Part shown: positions 53,889 to 62,122 of the stretch, one piece after another
How positions within the stretch are numbered: position 1 is the stretch's first letter
How the letters are laid out: the number at the start of each line of letters is the position of its first letter
Source of the DNA: Ilyomonas sp964249755
GTDB lineage: Bacteria; Bacteroidota; Bacteroidia; Chitinophagales; Chitinophagaceae
Direction: 5' to 3'
Length of the DNA stretch: 64,000 bases
NCBI GenBank assembly: GCA_964249755.1
Contig: CAXUDB010000001.1
Span: 1,798,001-1,862,000 of the forward strand
Made by a program: the position numbers and the translations under genes
Notes under the pieces: model-generated
What the model was told of the DNA's origin: nothing
The model's input: only the letters and a program-made list of their open reading frames with translations
Database searches by the model: none

Positions 53889-54692
53889 TTACATGCCGGG
53901 AAGCTTAACGCCATTGCTTTTCATATCATCGAGTAGTTGTTGCTGTATCTTTAGCTTACTGTCTTGGAATTCATGTGCGCTGACCCACACATTTACAGTT
54001 ATTTTAAAACCATCCCCTTCAATAGAGCCAATGCCAATGCGACTTTCGGGTGTTTTTAATATTGAAGTCATCTTGGCAATAGATCCTTTCAATATATTTT
54101 CTATCGCAGTATAATCGGCGCCAAACGGAAACTTAAAATCAATATCCAGTCTCCGGTTTCCCTCGCGGCTAATGTTGATGATAACTTCGTTAGATAATTT
54201 GCTGTTGGGTATAATAACAGTGCGGTTATCATAAGTAGTTACAACAGTATAAAAGATTTCAATAGATTCTACAATGCCTTCCTGCCCCTGCGCCACAATA
54301 ATGTCGCCTACGCGGTAAGGCTTCATCAGCAAGATTAAAACACCGCTGGTAAAATTTTGTAGCGTACCCGATAAAGCCAGACCTGTAGCCACGCCAACTG
54401 CGGCAAGAAGGCTGGCAAAAAGCGTGAGTTTGATGTTCAGTTCCTGCAACACAGCCAATATCAGTATGATTTGCAGTGCCACTTCAATAAGGCTGATAAG
54501 AAAAGGTTTCAGGGAAGCATCTACACTTCGCTTGTCAAAGATTTTATGGAGTCTGCGGATGAAGACTTTGATCAGCCATGAGCCTGCTACAGCGATAAGG
54601 ATAGCAATAACGATATTCGGCCCGAACGTGAGCAGCCAGTTATATATTTTATCATAGAATTGCTCGATACTAAAGTTTCTAACGGTAATCAT
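53889..54692 (-). CDS. Small-conductance mechanosensitive channel (MscS family)
   Basis: 267 aa with three membrane helices; the pore helix is the Gly/Ala-rich LFASLLAAVGVATGLALSGTLQNFTSG, followed by the beta domain with PYRVGDIIVAQGQEGIVESI and IPNSKLSNEVIINIS. This is the minimal MscS/YbdG-like architecture and acts in hypo-osmotic shock. A complete gene, divergent from tetR (145 bp between starts). Confidence 0.92.
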   Translation of the reverse strand: MITVRNFSIEQFYDKIYNWLLTFGPNIVIAILIAVAGSWLIKVFIRRLHKIFDKRSVDASLKPFLISLIEVALQIILILAVLQELNIKLTLFASLLAAVGVATGLALSGTLQNFTSGVLILLMKPYRVGDIIVAQGQEGIVESIEIFYTVVTTYDNRTVIIPNSKLSNEVIINISREGNRRLDIDFKFPFGADYTAIENILKGSIAKMTSILKTPESRIGIGSIEGDGFKITVNVWVSAHEFQDSKLKIQQQLLDDMKSNGVKLPGM

Positions 54693-54778
54693 AGGCTTGT
54701 TGCTTGTAAAAAATATGCCATCCTGCTTTTTCTAAATGCAACGCAAAGATGCTGAACGAGTAGTACTTTAAAGCGAAG

Positions 54779-54812
54779 TTAAACGCTTGTTTAAATTCAA
54801 ACGTTTGTTTAA
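54779..54812 (+). promoter_or_regulatory. Two TetR operators over the tetR promoter
   Basis: Site 1 at 54779-54794 is TTAAACGCTTGTTTAA, a perfect 6-bp inverted repeat around 4 bp. Site 2 at 54797-54812, TCAAACGTTTGTTTAA, differs by one base in one arm. Site 2 runs into the -7 element TAATTTTG (54810-54817), and site 1 covers the -33 region (CTTG, 54786-54789). The same pattern is found before tolC. Confidence 0.85.
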
Positions 54813-54837
54813 TTTTGGGCAAATTAATCAAGGTAAA

Positions 54838-55461
54838 ATGGGCGTAGATAAACGTGAGCATATCATGAATACAGCCGTCTCCTTATTTGCTACCAATGGC
54901 TTTGAAGGAACGTCGGTACGCGACATTGCCGCCGCAGCGGATGTAAACCTCGCTATGATTAATTATTATTTCGGGTCGAAGGAAAAGCTGTTTGAAAGTA
55001 TTGTTGAATTCAATGTGACCTACACACGCAATATGCTGGATGAACTGGTGAGCAACACATCGCTTCCTTCGATACAGAAGATTGAAAAGATAATAGAGAT
55101 ATATGTGAAGCGGCTTTTTAACAACCGCGAGTTTCACAAAGTGTTGCACCAGGAACTGATGCTGAACCAGCGCCCCGAACTTGGTGAAGCAATTTTAAAT
55201 GTGCTAAGCCGCAACTCTGATTCAATTATTAAAATTATTGAAGCAGGCATCCGCAAAAAAGAATTTAAAAAAGTAGACGTACCGCTTACAGTGGCAACGC
55301 TTACCGGAACTTTGAATACAGTGCTGTTGTCAAAAAAAATATGTCGCTACTTCCTGTTTAAATCCGGCAATGCCGAAGACATTCCTTATAAAGATGAGGC
55401 GTTTCAAAAGCGCATTATTGAACATTTGAAACAAGTAATGCAGGCTCTGCTGATAAAGTAA
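54838..55461 (+). CDS. TetR-family regulator of the adjacent efflux operon
   Basis: 207 aa from the ATG at 54838 (a TTG at 54787 lies inside the operator and is rejected). The HTH is REHIMNTAVSLFATNGFEGTSVRDIAAAADVNLAMINYYFGSKEKLFE in the first 50 residues. The C-terminal ligand domain is variable, as expected. Paired operators cover its own promoter and that of tolC, so it probably autoregulates and represses tolC-emrA-emrB until a ligand, presumably an efflux substrate, binds. Convergent with emrB. Confidence 0.9.
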   Translation: MGVDKREHIMNTAVSLFATNGFEGTSVRDIAAAADVNLAMINYYFGSKEKLFESIVEFNVTYTRNMLDELVSNTSLPSIQKIEKIIEIYVKRLFNNREFHKVLHQELMLNQRPELGEAILNVLSRNSDSIIKIIEAGIRKKEFKKVDVPLTVATLTGTLNTVLLSKKICRYFLFKSGNAEDIPYKDEAFQKRIIEHLKQVMQALLIK

Positions 55462-55481
55462 CCGGAGCCTATTACAGAAAG

Positions 55482-55511
55482 AAAAAGCAGCGTTGTACAA
55501 CGCTGCTTTTT
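55482..55511. terminator. Bidirectional terminator between tetR and emrB
   Basis: AAAAAGCAGCGTTG and its complement meet at a TA centre, a nearly loop-free palindrome with A and T runs, between convergent genes. Confidence 0.88.
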
Positions 55512-55533
55512 TGTAAAGTATTTCATTTGTGTT

Positions 55534-57120
55534 CTAATGCATTGCTTCTGACATGTCTATTTTTTCTGCAGTTTTTTTACTTTTTACAAGTAAAATAAAT
55601 GGTATGCAAATCAGGAACAATACACCTAAATACAGAAATACATCCATATAAGATAGCACAGACGCCTGCTTATAGATCATGCCTTCCAGCGCCATGTATG
55701 CCTGTTTCAGGGCAACATCCGGCGGTGCACCTTTCGACATGAAATTGTGTTGCATAGCGCTTACGCGGTTCTGCACATTTAAATTGTCGGTGTTTAGCTT
55801 GCTCACCATATCGTTACGGTACATTTCGTTTCGTCTCGACATGTAAGTGGTGATTAAGGCAATTCCGAATGAGCCGCCCAGTTGTCGCATCATGCCGGTG
55901 AAAGCCGCGCCCTGCCCGATCTGTTTTCCTTTCAATGTAGAAAGAGATAACGTCGTGATCGGGATAAACAGCAATCCCAGCCCCATACCGCGCATGATCA
56001 GCATCCAGAAGAAATTGTCTTTGCCCGTGTCAGGGGTAATGATTTTAAAGCCCCAGAAACTATAGACAAAAAACAACAACAACCCAAGCGCTACCAAATA
56101 TTGCTGCTTCACCCCGCGCTGCAATAGTTGCCCAATAACAGGCATCATAAACGCTGTTGTGAGAGCAGCCGGCACCATTAAAAGTCCTGCCTGTGTTGCC
56201 GTCCAGCCTAAGGTGGCTTGTGTGTAAAGTGGTAGAATATAAGTAGAGCCGTATAAGCCAAAGCCCAGAATGAATGACATGATAGTACCAACCCGCAGAT
56301 TGCCGTTGCTAAGCACCCGCAAATCCACAATCGGGTTGCGGAAATAAAGCTCCCGCCAGATAAAAAAGAACAACCCAAAGAAAGCAGTTACCGCAAAAGT
56401 TGTAATCCAGATATCATTAAACCAATCTTCATCCTGCCCTCGTTCCAACACATATTGCAATGAGCCTACAAACATGGCAAGCAAGGCAATGCCAATCCAG
56501 TCCACATCGCGCGCTTTGCTCTTCTCTCCATATTTCGGGCTGCGGACGAACTGAAGCGTCAGCAAAGTTGCTATTATACCTAAAGGAATATTGATGTAAA
56601 AAATATAACGCCAGGAAAAATGGTCTGTAATAAAACCGCCCAACGGTGGTCCCAAAGTAGGACCGACAATTACACCTAACCCATAAATCGCCTGCGCTGT
56701 ACCGCGCTTCTCTACAGGATAACTTTCTGTAATAATAGTTTGCGATGTTACCAGCAAGGCACCACCGCCACAACCTTGCAGAAAGCGGAAAATAACAAGT
56801 TCCCAAATACCGTCGGCGTTGCCGCACAGGAAAGAGCAAACCGTGAAAATAACAATAGATACCGCAAAATAATTACGCCTTCCAAACTGTTGCGATAACC
56901 AGCTTGTCATCGGTACAATAATAACGTTGCCGATAGCATAAGCTGTAACCACCCACCCAATCTCCGTTGCGGTAGCTCCGAGGTTGCCCCGCATGTCATT
57001 CAGCGCAACATTCACAATGGTGGTGTCCACTATCTCAAGCAGGGCGCAGATAATAGCCGTAATCGTAATTATCACGCGCCGGCTTCCATATTCAACTAAT
57101 GATGACGCCGATGGCTGCAT
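55534..57120 (-). CDS. emrB: MFS multidrug efflux pump, DHA2 (EmrB) type
   Basis: 528 aa, 14 predicted helices. Diagnostic pieces: ALLEIVDTTIVNVALNDM in helix 1, WVVTAYAIGNVIIVPMTSWL, motif A-like GRRNYFAVSI, and GPTLGPPLGGFITDHFSWRY (motif C of drug antiporters). It would export drugs or hydrophobic compounds with proton exchange, working with EmrA and TolC to cross both membranes. It is last in the tolC-emrA-emrB run, 81 bp after emrA. Confidence 0.93.
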   Translation of the reverse strand: MQPSASSLVEYGSRRVIITITAIICALLEIVDTTIVNVALNDMRGNLGATATEIGWVVTAYAIGNVIIVPMTSWLSQQFGRRNYFAVSIVIFTVCSFLCGNADGIWELVIFRFLQGCGGGALLVTSQTIITESYPVEKRGTAQAIYGLGVIVGPTLGPPLGGFITDHFSWRYIFYINIPLGIIATLLTLQFVRSPKYGEKSKARDVDWIGIALLAMFVGSLQYVLERGQDEDWFNDIWITTFAVTAFFGLFFFIWRELYFRNPIVDLRVLSNGNLRVGTIMSFILGFGLYGSTYILPLYTQATLGWTATQAGLLMVPAALTTAFMMPVIGQLLQRGVKQQYLVALGLLLFFVYSFWGFKIITPDTGKDNFFWMLIMRGMGLGLLFIPITTLSLSTLKGKQIGQGAAFTGMMRQLGGSFGIALITTYMSRRNEMYRNDMVSKLNTDNLNVQNRVSAMQHNFMSKGAPPDVALKQAYMALEGMIYKQASVLSYMDVFLYLGVLFLICIPFILLVKSKKTAEKIDMSEAMH

Positions 57121-57201
57121 AAGAAGAATAATTTATCAATATTTCTAAACAAAAATCCCGTTTTCTTTTTCTTACCCAGGCTTGGCTTGTGTATGAAAAG
57201 G

Positions 57202-58329
57202 CTAATCCAAGTTTACTTCCACATCTGCATTCATACCTGCTCTAAGCTTCTGAAGCATCGGGTCGTTCGGGTCAACAAACTCTATTTTTACAGGAACGCG
57301 CTGCACTACTTTTACAAAATTGCCGGACGCATTATCGGGAGGCAGAAGCGCATAGCTGGCTCCGGTGGCAGCAGAAAGCGATGAGATTTTTGCTTTAAAA
57401 TTATGACCCGGAAACGCATCCACATCCACATCTACTATTTGTCCTACTTTCATTTTCTCCAACTGAGTTTCTTTAAAGTTGGCTACCACCCATAGGTTTT
57501 GTTTCAGCACGATGCTAAACAAGGATTGACCCGCGGTAAGATATTGTCCCGGCTGCACATTCACTTTAGAGATCAGCCCATCAACGGGCGCTAACACCAC
57601 TGCATAAGATAAGTTCAACTTCGCGTCGTCTACATCTGCCTGGCGTTGTTTGATAACGGCATCTGCTACGCCAATCTGCTTAGAGGTAGCGCCGCTTTGC
57701 GATGATGTTACATTGATTTGCGAAGCTGCCTGTGCACGTTGCTGCTGCAAGATCACCAATTGTTTTTCAGCTGTTTCTTTTGCGGCTTCCGCTTGTTCAA
57801 ACTGCTGCTGTGTGATGGTGTGATCTTTTATGAGGTTCGCATAACGGTCATAGTCCTGCGTAGTTCTCCTGATATTAATTCTTGCCTGGTCTATCTGGGC
57901 ATCTATGGTAGCAACTGCGGCTCTTGATGTACCGATGTTGGCGCTGGATGCAGACGTAGAAGCCTGTGCGGCAGTACGATTGCTTTGCGCCGTAGCCAAA
58001 GCCGCTTCCGCCTGTTCTAATTTAATCTGAAGGTCGCGGTTGTCCATAATGATAAGTGTATCGCCCTTCTTCACAGGCTGGTTATCACTTACCCTTACTT
58101 CGGCTACATAGCCCGACACGCGCGGAATGACCGGGCTGATATTCGCTGTTACCTGCGCATCGTCGGTACCTTCGTGGTGCAGGGCATGCTGGTATTTAGT
58201 AAAGCCGAATATGCCACCACCCACTACAAGCAGGATTAAGACAATTAAAAATGTTTTGTTTCTTTTGTTTGGTTCTGCAGCTTCGACAGATGCCGGCTGA
58301 GTTTGCGGTTCGCTGATGCTTGTTGCCAT
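57202..58329 (-). CDS. emrA: EmrA/HlyD-type membrane fusion protein
   Basis: 375 aa periplasmic adaptor. An N-terminal helix (about 25-45, KTFLIVLILLVVGGGIFGF) anchors it in the inner membrane; a biotinyl-lipoyl-like domain (VSGYVAEVRVSDNQPVKKGD), an alpha-helical hairpin with long coiled coil (about 100-215), and barrel segments ending VDVDAFPGHNFKAKI follow. It starts 33 bp after tolC and lies before emrB. Confidence 0.93.
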   Translation of the reverse strand: MATSISEPQTQPASVEAAEPNKRNKTFLIVLILLVVGGGIFGFTKYQHALHHEGTDDAQVTANISPVIPRVSGYVAEVRVSDNQPVKKGDTLIIMDNRDLQIKLEQAEAALATAQSNRTAAQASTSASSANIGTSRAAVATIDAQIDQARINIRRTTQDYDRYANLIKDHTITQQQFEQAEAAKETAEKQLVILQQQRAQAASQINVTSSQSGATSKQIGVADAVIKQRQADVDDAKLNLSYAVVLAPVDGLISKVNVQPGQYLTAGQSLFSIVLKQNLWVVANFKETQLEKMKVGQIVDVDVDAFPGHNFKAKISSLSAATGASYALLPPDNASGNFVKVVQRVPVKIEFVDPNDPMLQKLRAGMNADVEVNLD

Positions 58330-58362
58330 ATACGATTGCGTTGTGTGTTTGTAAGTAAAAAA

Positions 58363-59679
58363 TTATAAAATACCGATTGCCTGCTGTAATCTTTTATACG
58401 CCACTGCTGCATCGGATTTGGCGGATGTATAATTCAATCTTGCCTGCAACTGTGCGGCTTCCGCCTCCAGCAGATCAGTGGTAGTGGCTAAGCTGTTATC
58501 AAATTTGTTCTTTGTAATGCGGTAATTTTCCTCAGACTGGTCTATTGCCAAACGATAAACTTTTATTTTTTCAAGACTGGAAGAGTAAGCTAAATAAGCT
58601 CTGCCCACTTGTAGCTCAATCTGGTCAGAAAGCTCGCTGCGATTGGCTTCTGCTTGTTTCTGCCTGGCTTTTGCCTGAGCTACTTTAGCATCGGTTTTCC
58701 AAAGTGAGCCAAGATCGTAACTGAGACCGACGCCTACATTCACAGCGTTGTAAATTGTGAGAACGTTCGGTATATCAGCCGCCACATAGCCTCCCGTTAA
58801 TGCAATGCTCGGATATTTCTCGCCCTGTGCTGACTTTACTGATGAGCCCTGTGCTTTAACGCGGTAATCTACTGCCTGCAGATCTTTGCGATTTTGAAGC
58901 GCCTGTTGACGATAATCATCGGAACTGCCCAATGCTGGCAGCGTGGCAAAGCTACTGCTGTCGAGTGCCAGCTTTGTGCTGTCGGGCATTCCTAATAATA
59001 AGTTGAGAACAATTGTATTTAACTGTTGATTGTTCTGCGCATCCAGTAAATTGAGTTGAATATTAGAGACCTGTAATTGCGCTTTCAGCAGGTCGTTGCG
59101 TGCCAGCAAGCCATTTTTTTCAAGATTGCTGAAATCGGTTACGCGCTGTTGCGCCTGCTGCAGGCTGCTGTTGATAACATCTATCTGCAGCCCGGCTTTG
59201 TATAAATTATTATACGCATCTACTATGTTGATGATGACACCTTCTTTATCATGATCAACATCCAGTTTAGAAGCTTCTTCTAAAAACTTCGAAGCTTCAA
59301 TGCCATATTTCAGACGAAGCCCGGAATAGAGTGGCAAGGATACGTTGACAATGCCATAAGCCGCCTGAGATACTTTAGGCGTAGTTGTAGTGGTGGTATC
59401 CGGCTGATTACCATTACCTTCTTTTTGCGATTTCAAATCAATGTTAGGGTTAGCAACACGCAGATAAGAAGCAGAAGCTTTTACATCGGGCAGCTTTCTC
59501 TGCTCGGCTTCCCTCACGGCTGCGGTGGCTTCTTCCAAACGGGCGCGGCTCAGTTGCAATACTTTGCTATGCTTCACACCCATATCTATGGCTTCACTAA
59601 GCGTAAGCGTCTTGCCATCCTGTGCCTGAAGGCATCCGGAGAACAATAAAAATGATAACATGGTTAAGAAATACTTCAT
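58363..59679 (-). CDS. tolC: TolC-family outer-membrane efflux protein
   Basis: 438 aa from the ATG at 59679, where a signal peptide begins (KYFLTMLSFLLFSGCLQAQ; the Cys could be a lipobox but the Ala-Gln after it suits signal peptidase I). Two repeated outer-membrane efflux protein units span about 30-230 and 235-438 (LSEAIDMGVKHSKVLQLS, YRVKAQGSSVKSAQGEKYPSI). It provides the exit duct for EmrAB. Paired operators (59774-59810) and a -7 element lie upstream. Confidence 0.92.
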   Translation of the reverse strand: MKYFLTMLSFLLFSGCLQAQDGKTLTLSEAIDMGVKHSKVLQLSRARLEEATAAVREAEQRKLPDVKASASYLRVANPNIDLKSQKEGNGNQPDTTTTTTPKVSQAAYGIVNVSLPLYSGLRLKYGIEASKFLEEASKLDVDHDKEGVIINIVDAYNNLYKAGLQIDVINSSLQQAQQRVTDFSNLEKNGLLARNDLLKAQLQVSNIQLNLLDAQNNQQLNTIVLNLLLGMPDSTKLALDSSSFATLPALGSSDDYRQQALQNRKDLQAVDYRVKAQGSSVKSAQGEKYPSIALTGGYVAADIPNVLTIYNAVNVGVGLSYDLGSLWKTDAKVAQAKARQKQAEANRSELSDQIELQVGRAYLAYSSSLEKIKVYRLAIDQSEENYRITKNKFDNSLATTTDLLEAEAAQLQARLNYTSAKSDAAVAYKRLQQAIGIL

Positions 59680-59768
59680 TCGGTAAAATTCTTTGTATGA
59701 ATGAAAAATGATTGTCGTAAAAGGATAGCAGTTTTTATAGTAACTTTTGTATCCGTTGCCTGCGGGTG

Positions 59769-59776
59769 CAAAATTA
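59769..59776 (-). promoter_or_regulatory. tolC promoter -7 element (TAATTTTG)
   Basis: On the minus strand, TAATTTTG is identical to the tetR -7 element and begins within operator site 3. Distance to the tolC ATG is about 90 bp. Confidence 0.65.
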
Positions 59777-59810
59777 AACATTTGTTTGAATTAATTAAAC
59801 AACTGTTTAA
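59774..59810 (-). promoter_or_regulatory. Two TetR operators over the tolC-emrAB promoter
   Basis: Site 3 at 59774-59789 is TTAAACATTTGTTTGA (one arm change from the perfect site); site 4 at 59795-59810 is TTAAACAACTGTTTAA, a perfect inverted repeat. On the minus strand the order (perfect site, then TCAAAC-type site, then TAATTTTG) is the same as before tetR, with a 5-bp gap instead of 2 bp. Confidence 0.85.
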
Positions 59811-59863
59811 TTTTTTTATTTTTTCTATAATATTATTCCTGTTCTTCAATAATCAATCCTCAT

Positions 59864-59905
59864 TAGCAAATCGGGCTGATAAAACCTTATCAGCCCGATT
59901 TGCTA
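59864..59905 (-). terminator. 19-bp-stem hairpin at the 3' end of the HNH gene
   Basis: TAGCAAATCGGGCTGATAA and its exact complement around AACC. The stop codon of the HNH gene is part of the stem. A T run is lacking, so it may end transcription poorly or protect the 3' end; it also separates this gene from tolC. Confidence 0.7.
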
Positions 59906-60178
59906 TCTATTCTTTTTTACCGACTTGTCATAATACTCCGGTTCTTTTTTTCTTACCCAGTCAATAAACTTTTTTATCTCACCGTTTGCCTGAAGACTTT
60001 CAATGGTATTAAAAAAGCGTTTTAGTTCCATTTCGGTAAATACGGCATGTATTTTATCATGACAAATTTTGTGCATGAGTAGCGTTTCTGTTCCCTTTCC
60101 TCCTTTGCTCAGCGGTAACAAATGGTGTTTGTTACAGGGTTTGGCGAGTGGTCTTTCGCACAAAGGGCATATCTGCAT
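59903..60178 (-). CDS. Small HNH-nuclease-like protein
   Basis: 91 aa from the ATG at 60178; a GTG four codons upstream (60190) is also possible. CPLCERPL, KHHLLPLSKGGKG, then MHKICHDKIHAVF form an HNH-type fold (Cys pair, His-His, Asn/His motif), as in standalone zinc-ribbon HNH proteins of unclear role. A charged helical end follows. The stop overlaps the hairpin above. It lies 29 bp downstream of the 60714-60208 barrel gene on the same strand, so cotranscription is possible. Confidence 0.72.
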   Translation of the reverse strand: MQICPLCERPLAKPCNKHHLLPLSKGGKGTETLLMHKICHDKIHAVFTEMELKRFFNTIESLQANGEIKKFIDWVRKKEPEYYDKSVKKNR

Positions 60179-60207
60179 ATCTTCTGCCACACCTATAAGG
60201 AACGTGA

Positions 60208-60714
60208 TTATAATTTAAATCCATAAGCTATACGCAGAGCCAGTTGCGAAGCATACCCACCATAATCTTTGTGTGTATAATCTTCATACTTGAGGCTTAA
60301 ATCCAACCCGTTGCCGAAAGCAAGACCTACGGACGGAGAATAGACAAAAGAAGTCGGCTGACCATTTTCTGTTCCAAAGCCAACGCCTGCTTCACCAGCA
60401 ATGTAGACGTTCTTCGCAGGGAAATACTTTACACCAGCTTTTAACGGAGCAATGCCAAATCCTTCACCCGCCTTGTCGCTTTTGAAATAATGATAATAAC
60501 CTGCCGTTACGATGCCTGAAAAGCTGTTGCCAAACGGAATCTGCAGTCTTCCATCGGCGCCTAAAACAAAACGGGTCGGATCTTTTAATGTGCTTCCTGC
60601 ATCAATGCCAAAACCTAATCGTAAAGGGGTTGATTTTTGCGCATTTGCCTGCTGCATCAACAAAGTAGAAACTAAAAACATCGCAGTAACAAAAGCTGTC
60701 TTTTTCATTTTCAT
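60208..60714 (-). CDS. Small outer-membrane beta-barrel protein
   Basis: 168 aa with a signal peptide (FVTAMFLVSTLLMQQANAQ). The mature part is made of alternating strands with aromatic girdles (FSGIVTAGYYHYF, YIAGEAGVGFGTENG, GLDLSLKYEDYTH) and ends ALRIAYGFKL, compatible with an eight-stranded barrel of OmpA/OmpW-like size. No TonB box. Function unknown. Confidence 0.8.
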   Translation of the reverse strand: MKMKKTAFVTAMFLVSTLLMQQANAQKSTPLRLGFGIDAGSTLKDPTRFVLGADGRLQIPFGNSFSGIVTAGYYHYFKSDKAGEGFGIAPLKAGVKYFPAKNVYIAGEAGVGFGTENGQPTSFVYSPSVGLAFGNGLDLSLKYEDYTHKDYGGYASQLALRIAYGFKL

Positions 60715-60862
60715 AACAGTATGAGTTTTTTGGACAAAGGTTTCTAAAAAACTATACCAATCTTGTGTTTGTGTTGTTATGGGTCTTCTGCTTCAAACAC
60801 ATAATATAATGTTGGCAATGGCTGCGCATCAGGATATATTTACTTGTTAAAATCAAAACGCG

Positions 60863-61459
60863 ATGGATATAGATTGGGATTCCGCTATGGTGCAGGTAAG
60901 AAAAACCACAGATGGTCTTCATCCTCTTACCGAAGAGGTATGGAATGAGTTTGCCGGTATCTGGCAGCCTTGTAGTGTTGCCCGAAAACAAGTATTAACT
61001 GCTACCGGGAAAACGGAAACACATTTGTATTTTGTGTTGAGTGGCGTTCAAAGAGTTTTTACCATAGCTAACGACTATAAGGAAGCAACTTTGGTTTTTA
61101 CGTATCCTTATTCCTTTTCCGGCATATTGGATTCCTTTCTTTTGCAAACACCTTCAAAGTATTATTTAGAAACGCTTACACAAAGCATACTTTTAAAAAC
61201 AACTTTTCAACAAGTAGATGAGCTGATGAAAAAACATCACTCTTTTGAAACGATGATCCGTAAATCGCTGAGCGGTGTAATAGCCGGTTTGCTGGAAAGA
61301 CAACTAGAACTGCAATGTTTTTCTGCCGAGCAGAAATTTATCGCATTGCTCACGCGCAGCCCTCACATTTTAAACCTGATTCCCCATAAATACTTGGCTT
61401 CTTATTTAGGTTTGGATGCAACCACTTTCAGCAAGTTATTGGGCAGTGTGAGGTTGTAA
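60863..61459 (+). CDS. Crp/Fnr-family transcription factor
   Basis: 198 aa. The cyclic-nucleotide-like beta-roll spans about residues 25-120 (VLTATGKTETHLYFVLSGVQR, FTYPYSFSGILDSFLLQTPS), followed by a helix and a short HTH (IPHKYLASYLGLDATTFSKLL). It lacks the conserved Arg-Ser cAMP-binding motif of CRP, so cAMP binding is unlikely. The protein ends just after the recognition helix, like many Bacteroidota members. The target is unknown; a 63-bp gap separates it from the DinB gene. Confidence 0.85.
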   Translation: MDIDWDSAMVQVRKTTDGLHPLTEEVWNEFAGIWQPCSVARKQVLTATGKTETHLYFVLSGVQRVFTIANDYKEATLVFTYPYSFSGILDSFLLQTPSKYYLETLTQSILLKTTFQQVDELMKKHHSFETMIRKSLSGVIAGLLERQLELQCFSAEQKFIALLTRSPHILNLIPHKYLASYLGLDATTFSKLLGSVRL

Positions 61460-61522
61460 AATATTGGCGCAGACCAAGATTTATGTGATGGAATGAAAAG
61501 AGTTTTGTAAAAACAAAATCGT

Positions 61523-62122
61523 ATGCCCTCATTTACAAATCAACAATTGATAACAGATTTGCAAAGCGTCGTTGCAGATATGCTCACCACCGTCAGCGAA
61601 CTTTGGCAGCCTTTGCCCAAAGAATTAATGTTGAATAAAGAAGCTCCGGGAAAATGGAGCGCCGCGCAATGCCTGATGCATTTGAACAGTTATGGAAACT
61701 ATTATCTGCCTGCCATGAAGATTTCGATAGAACGAGCAGAGAGCAAAGGTTGGCATTCCAAAGTGTTTAAAAGTAGCTTCATCGGCAATTGGTTTACGCA
61801 ACTGATGTTGCCGAAAGAAGGCAAACCGCTTACAAAAATGAAAGCGCCCCAAAATCATACACCTTTATTGAATGATAACAGCGAAGAAGCTCTAAAAACT
61901 TTTATACAGCAAGGCAATGAACTATTAACCTTGCTGAAGTGTGCAGAATCTGTTGATTTACGCAAAGCAAAAACACCTATTTCCATCAGCCGCTACATCC
62001 GGTTGCCATTGGGTGATACATTCCGTTTTTATGTAGCGCATCAGCAGAGGCATATACGGCAGGCAGCACAGGCAATTGCCACGGCAAAAGTCGGGGTTCA
62101 GATGAGTGATGGTGTCATTTAA
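61523..62122 (+). CDS. DinB-fold protein
   Basis: 199 aa four-helix-bundle protein of the DinB/YfiT group. The metal-site histidines appear in PGKWSAAQCLMHLNSYGNYYL and DTFRFYVAHQQRHIRQA (the H-x3-H end). Members are thiol-S-transferase-like or of unknown role. Its last 8 bp overlap the 3' end of the convergent permease gene. Confidence 0.82.
   Translation: MPSFTNQQLITDLQSVVADMLTTVSELWQPLPKELMLNKEAPGKWSAAQCLMHLNSYGNYYLPAMKISIERAESKGWHSKVFKSSFIGNWFTQLMLPKEGKPLTKMKAPQNHTPLLNDNSEEALKTFIQQGNELLTLLKCAESVDLRKAKTPISISRYIRLPLGDTFRFYVAHQQRHIRQAAQAIATAKVGVQMSDGVI

Noticed and set aside
54787..54837. Upstream extension of the tetR frame from TTG
   Set aside because: Falls within the operator/promoter region; ATG at 54838 begins the conserved HTH domain.
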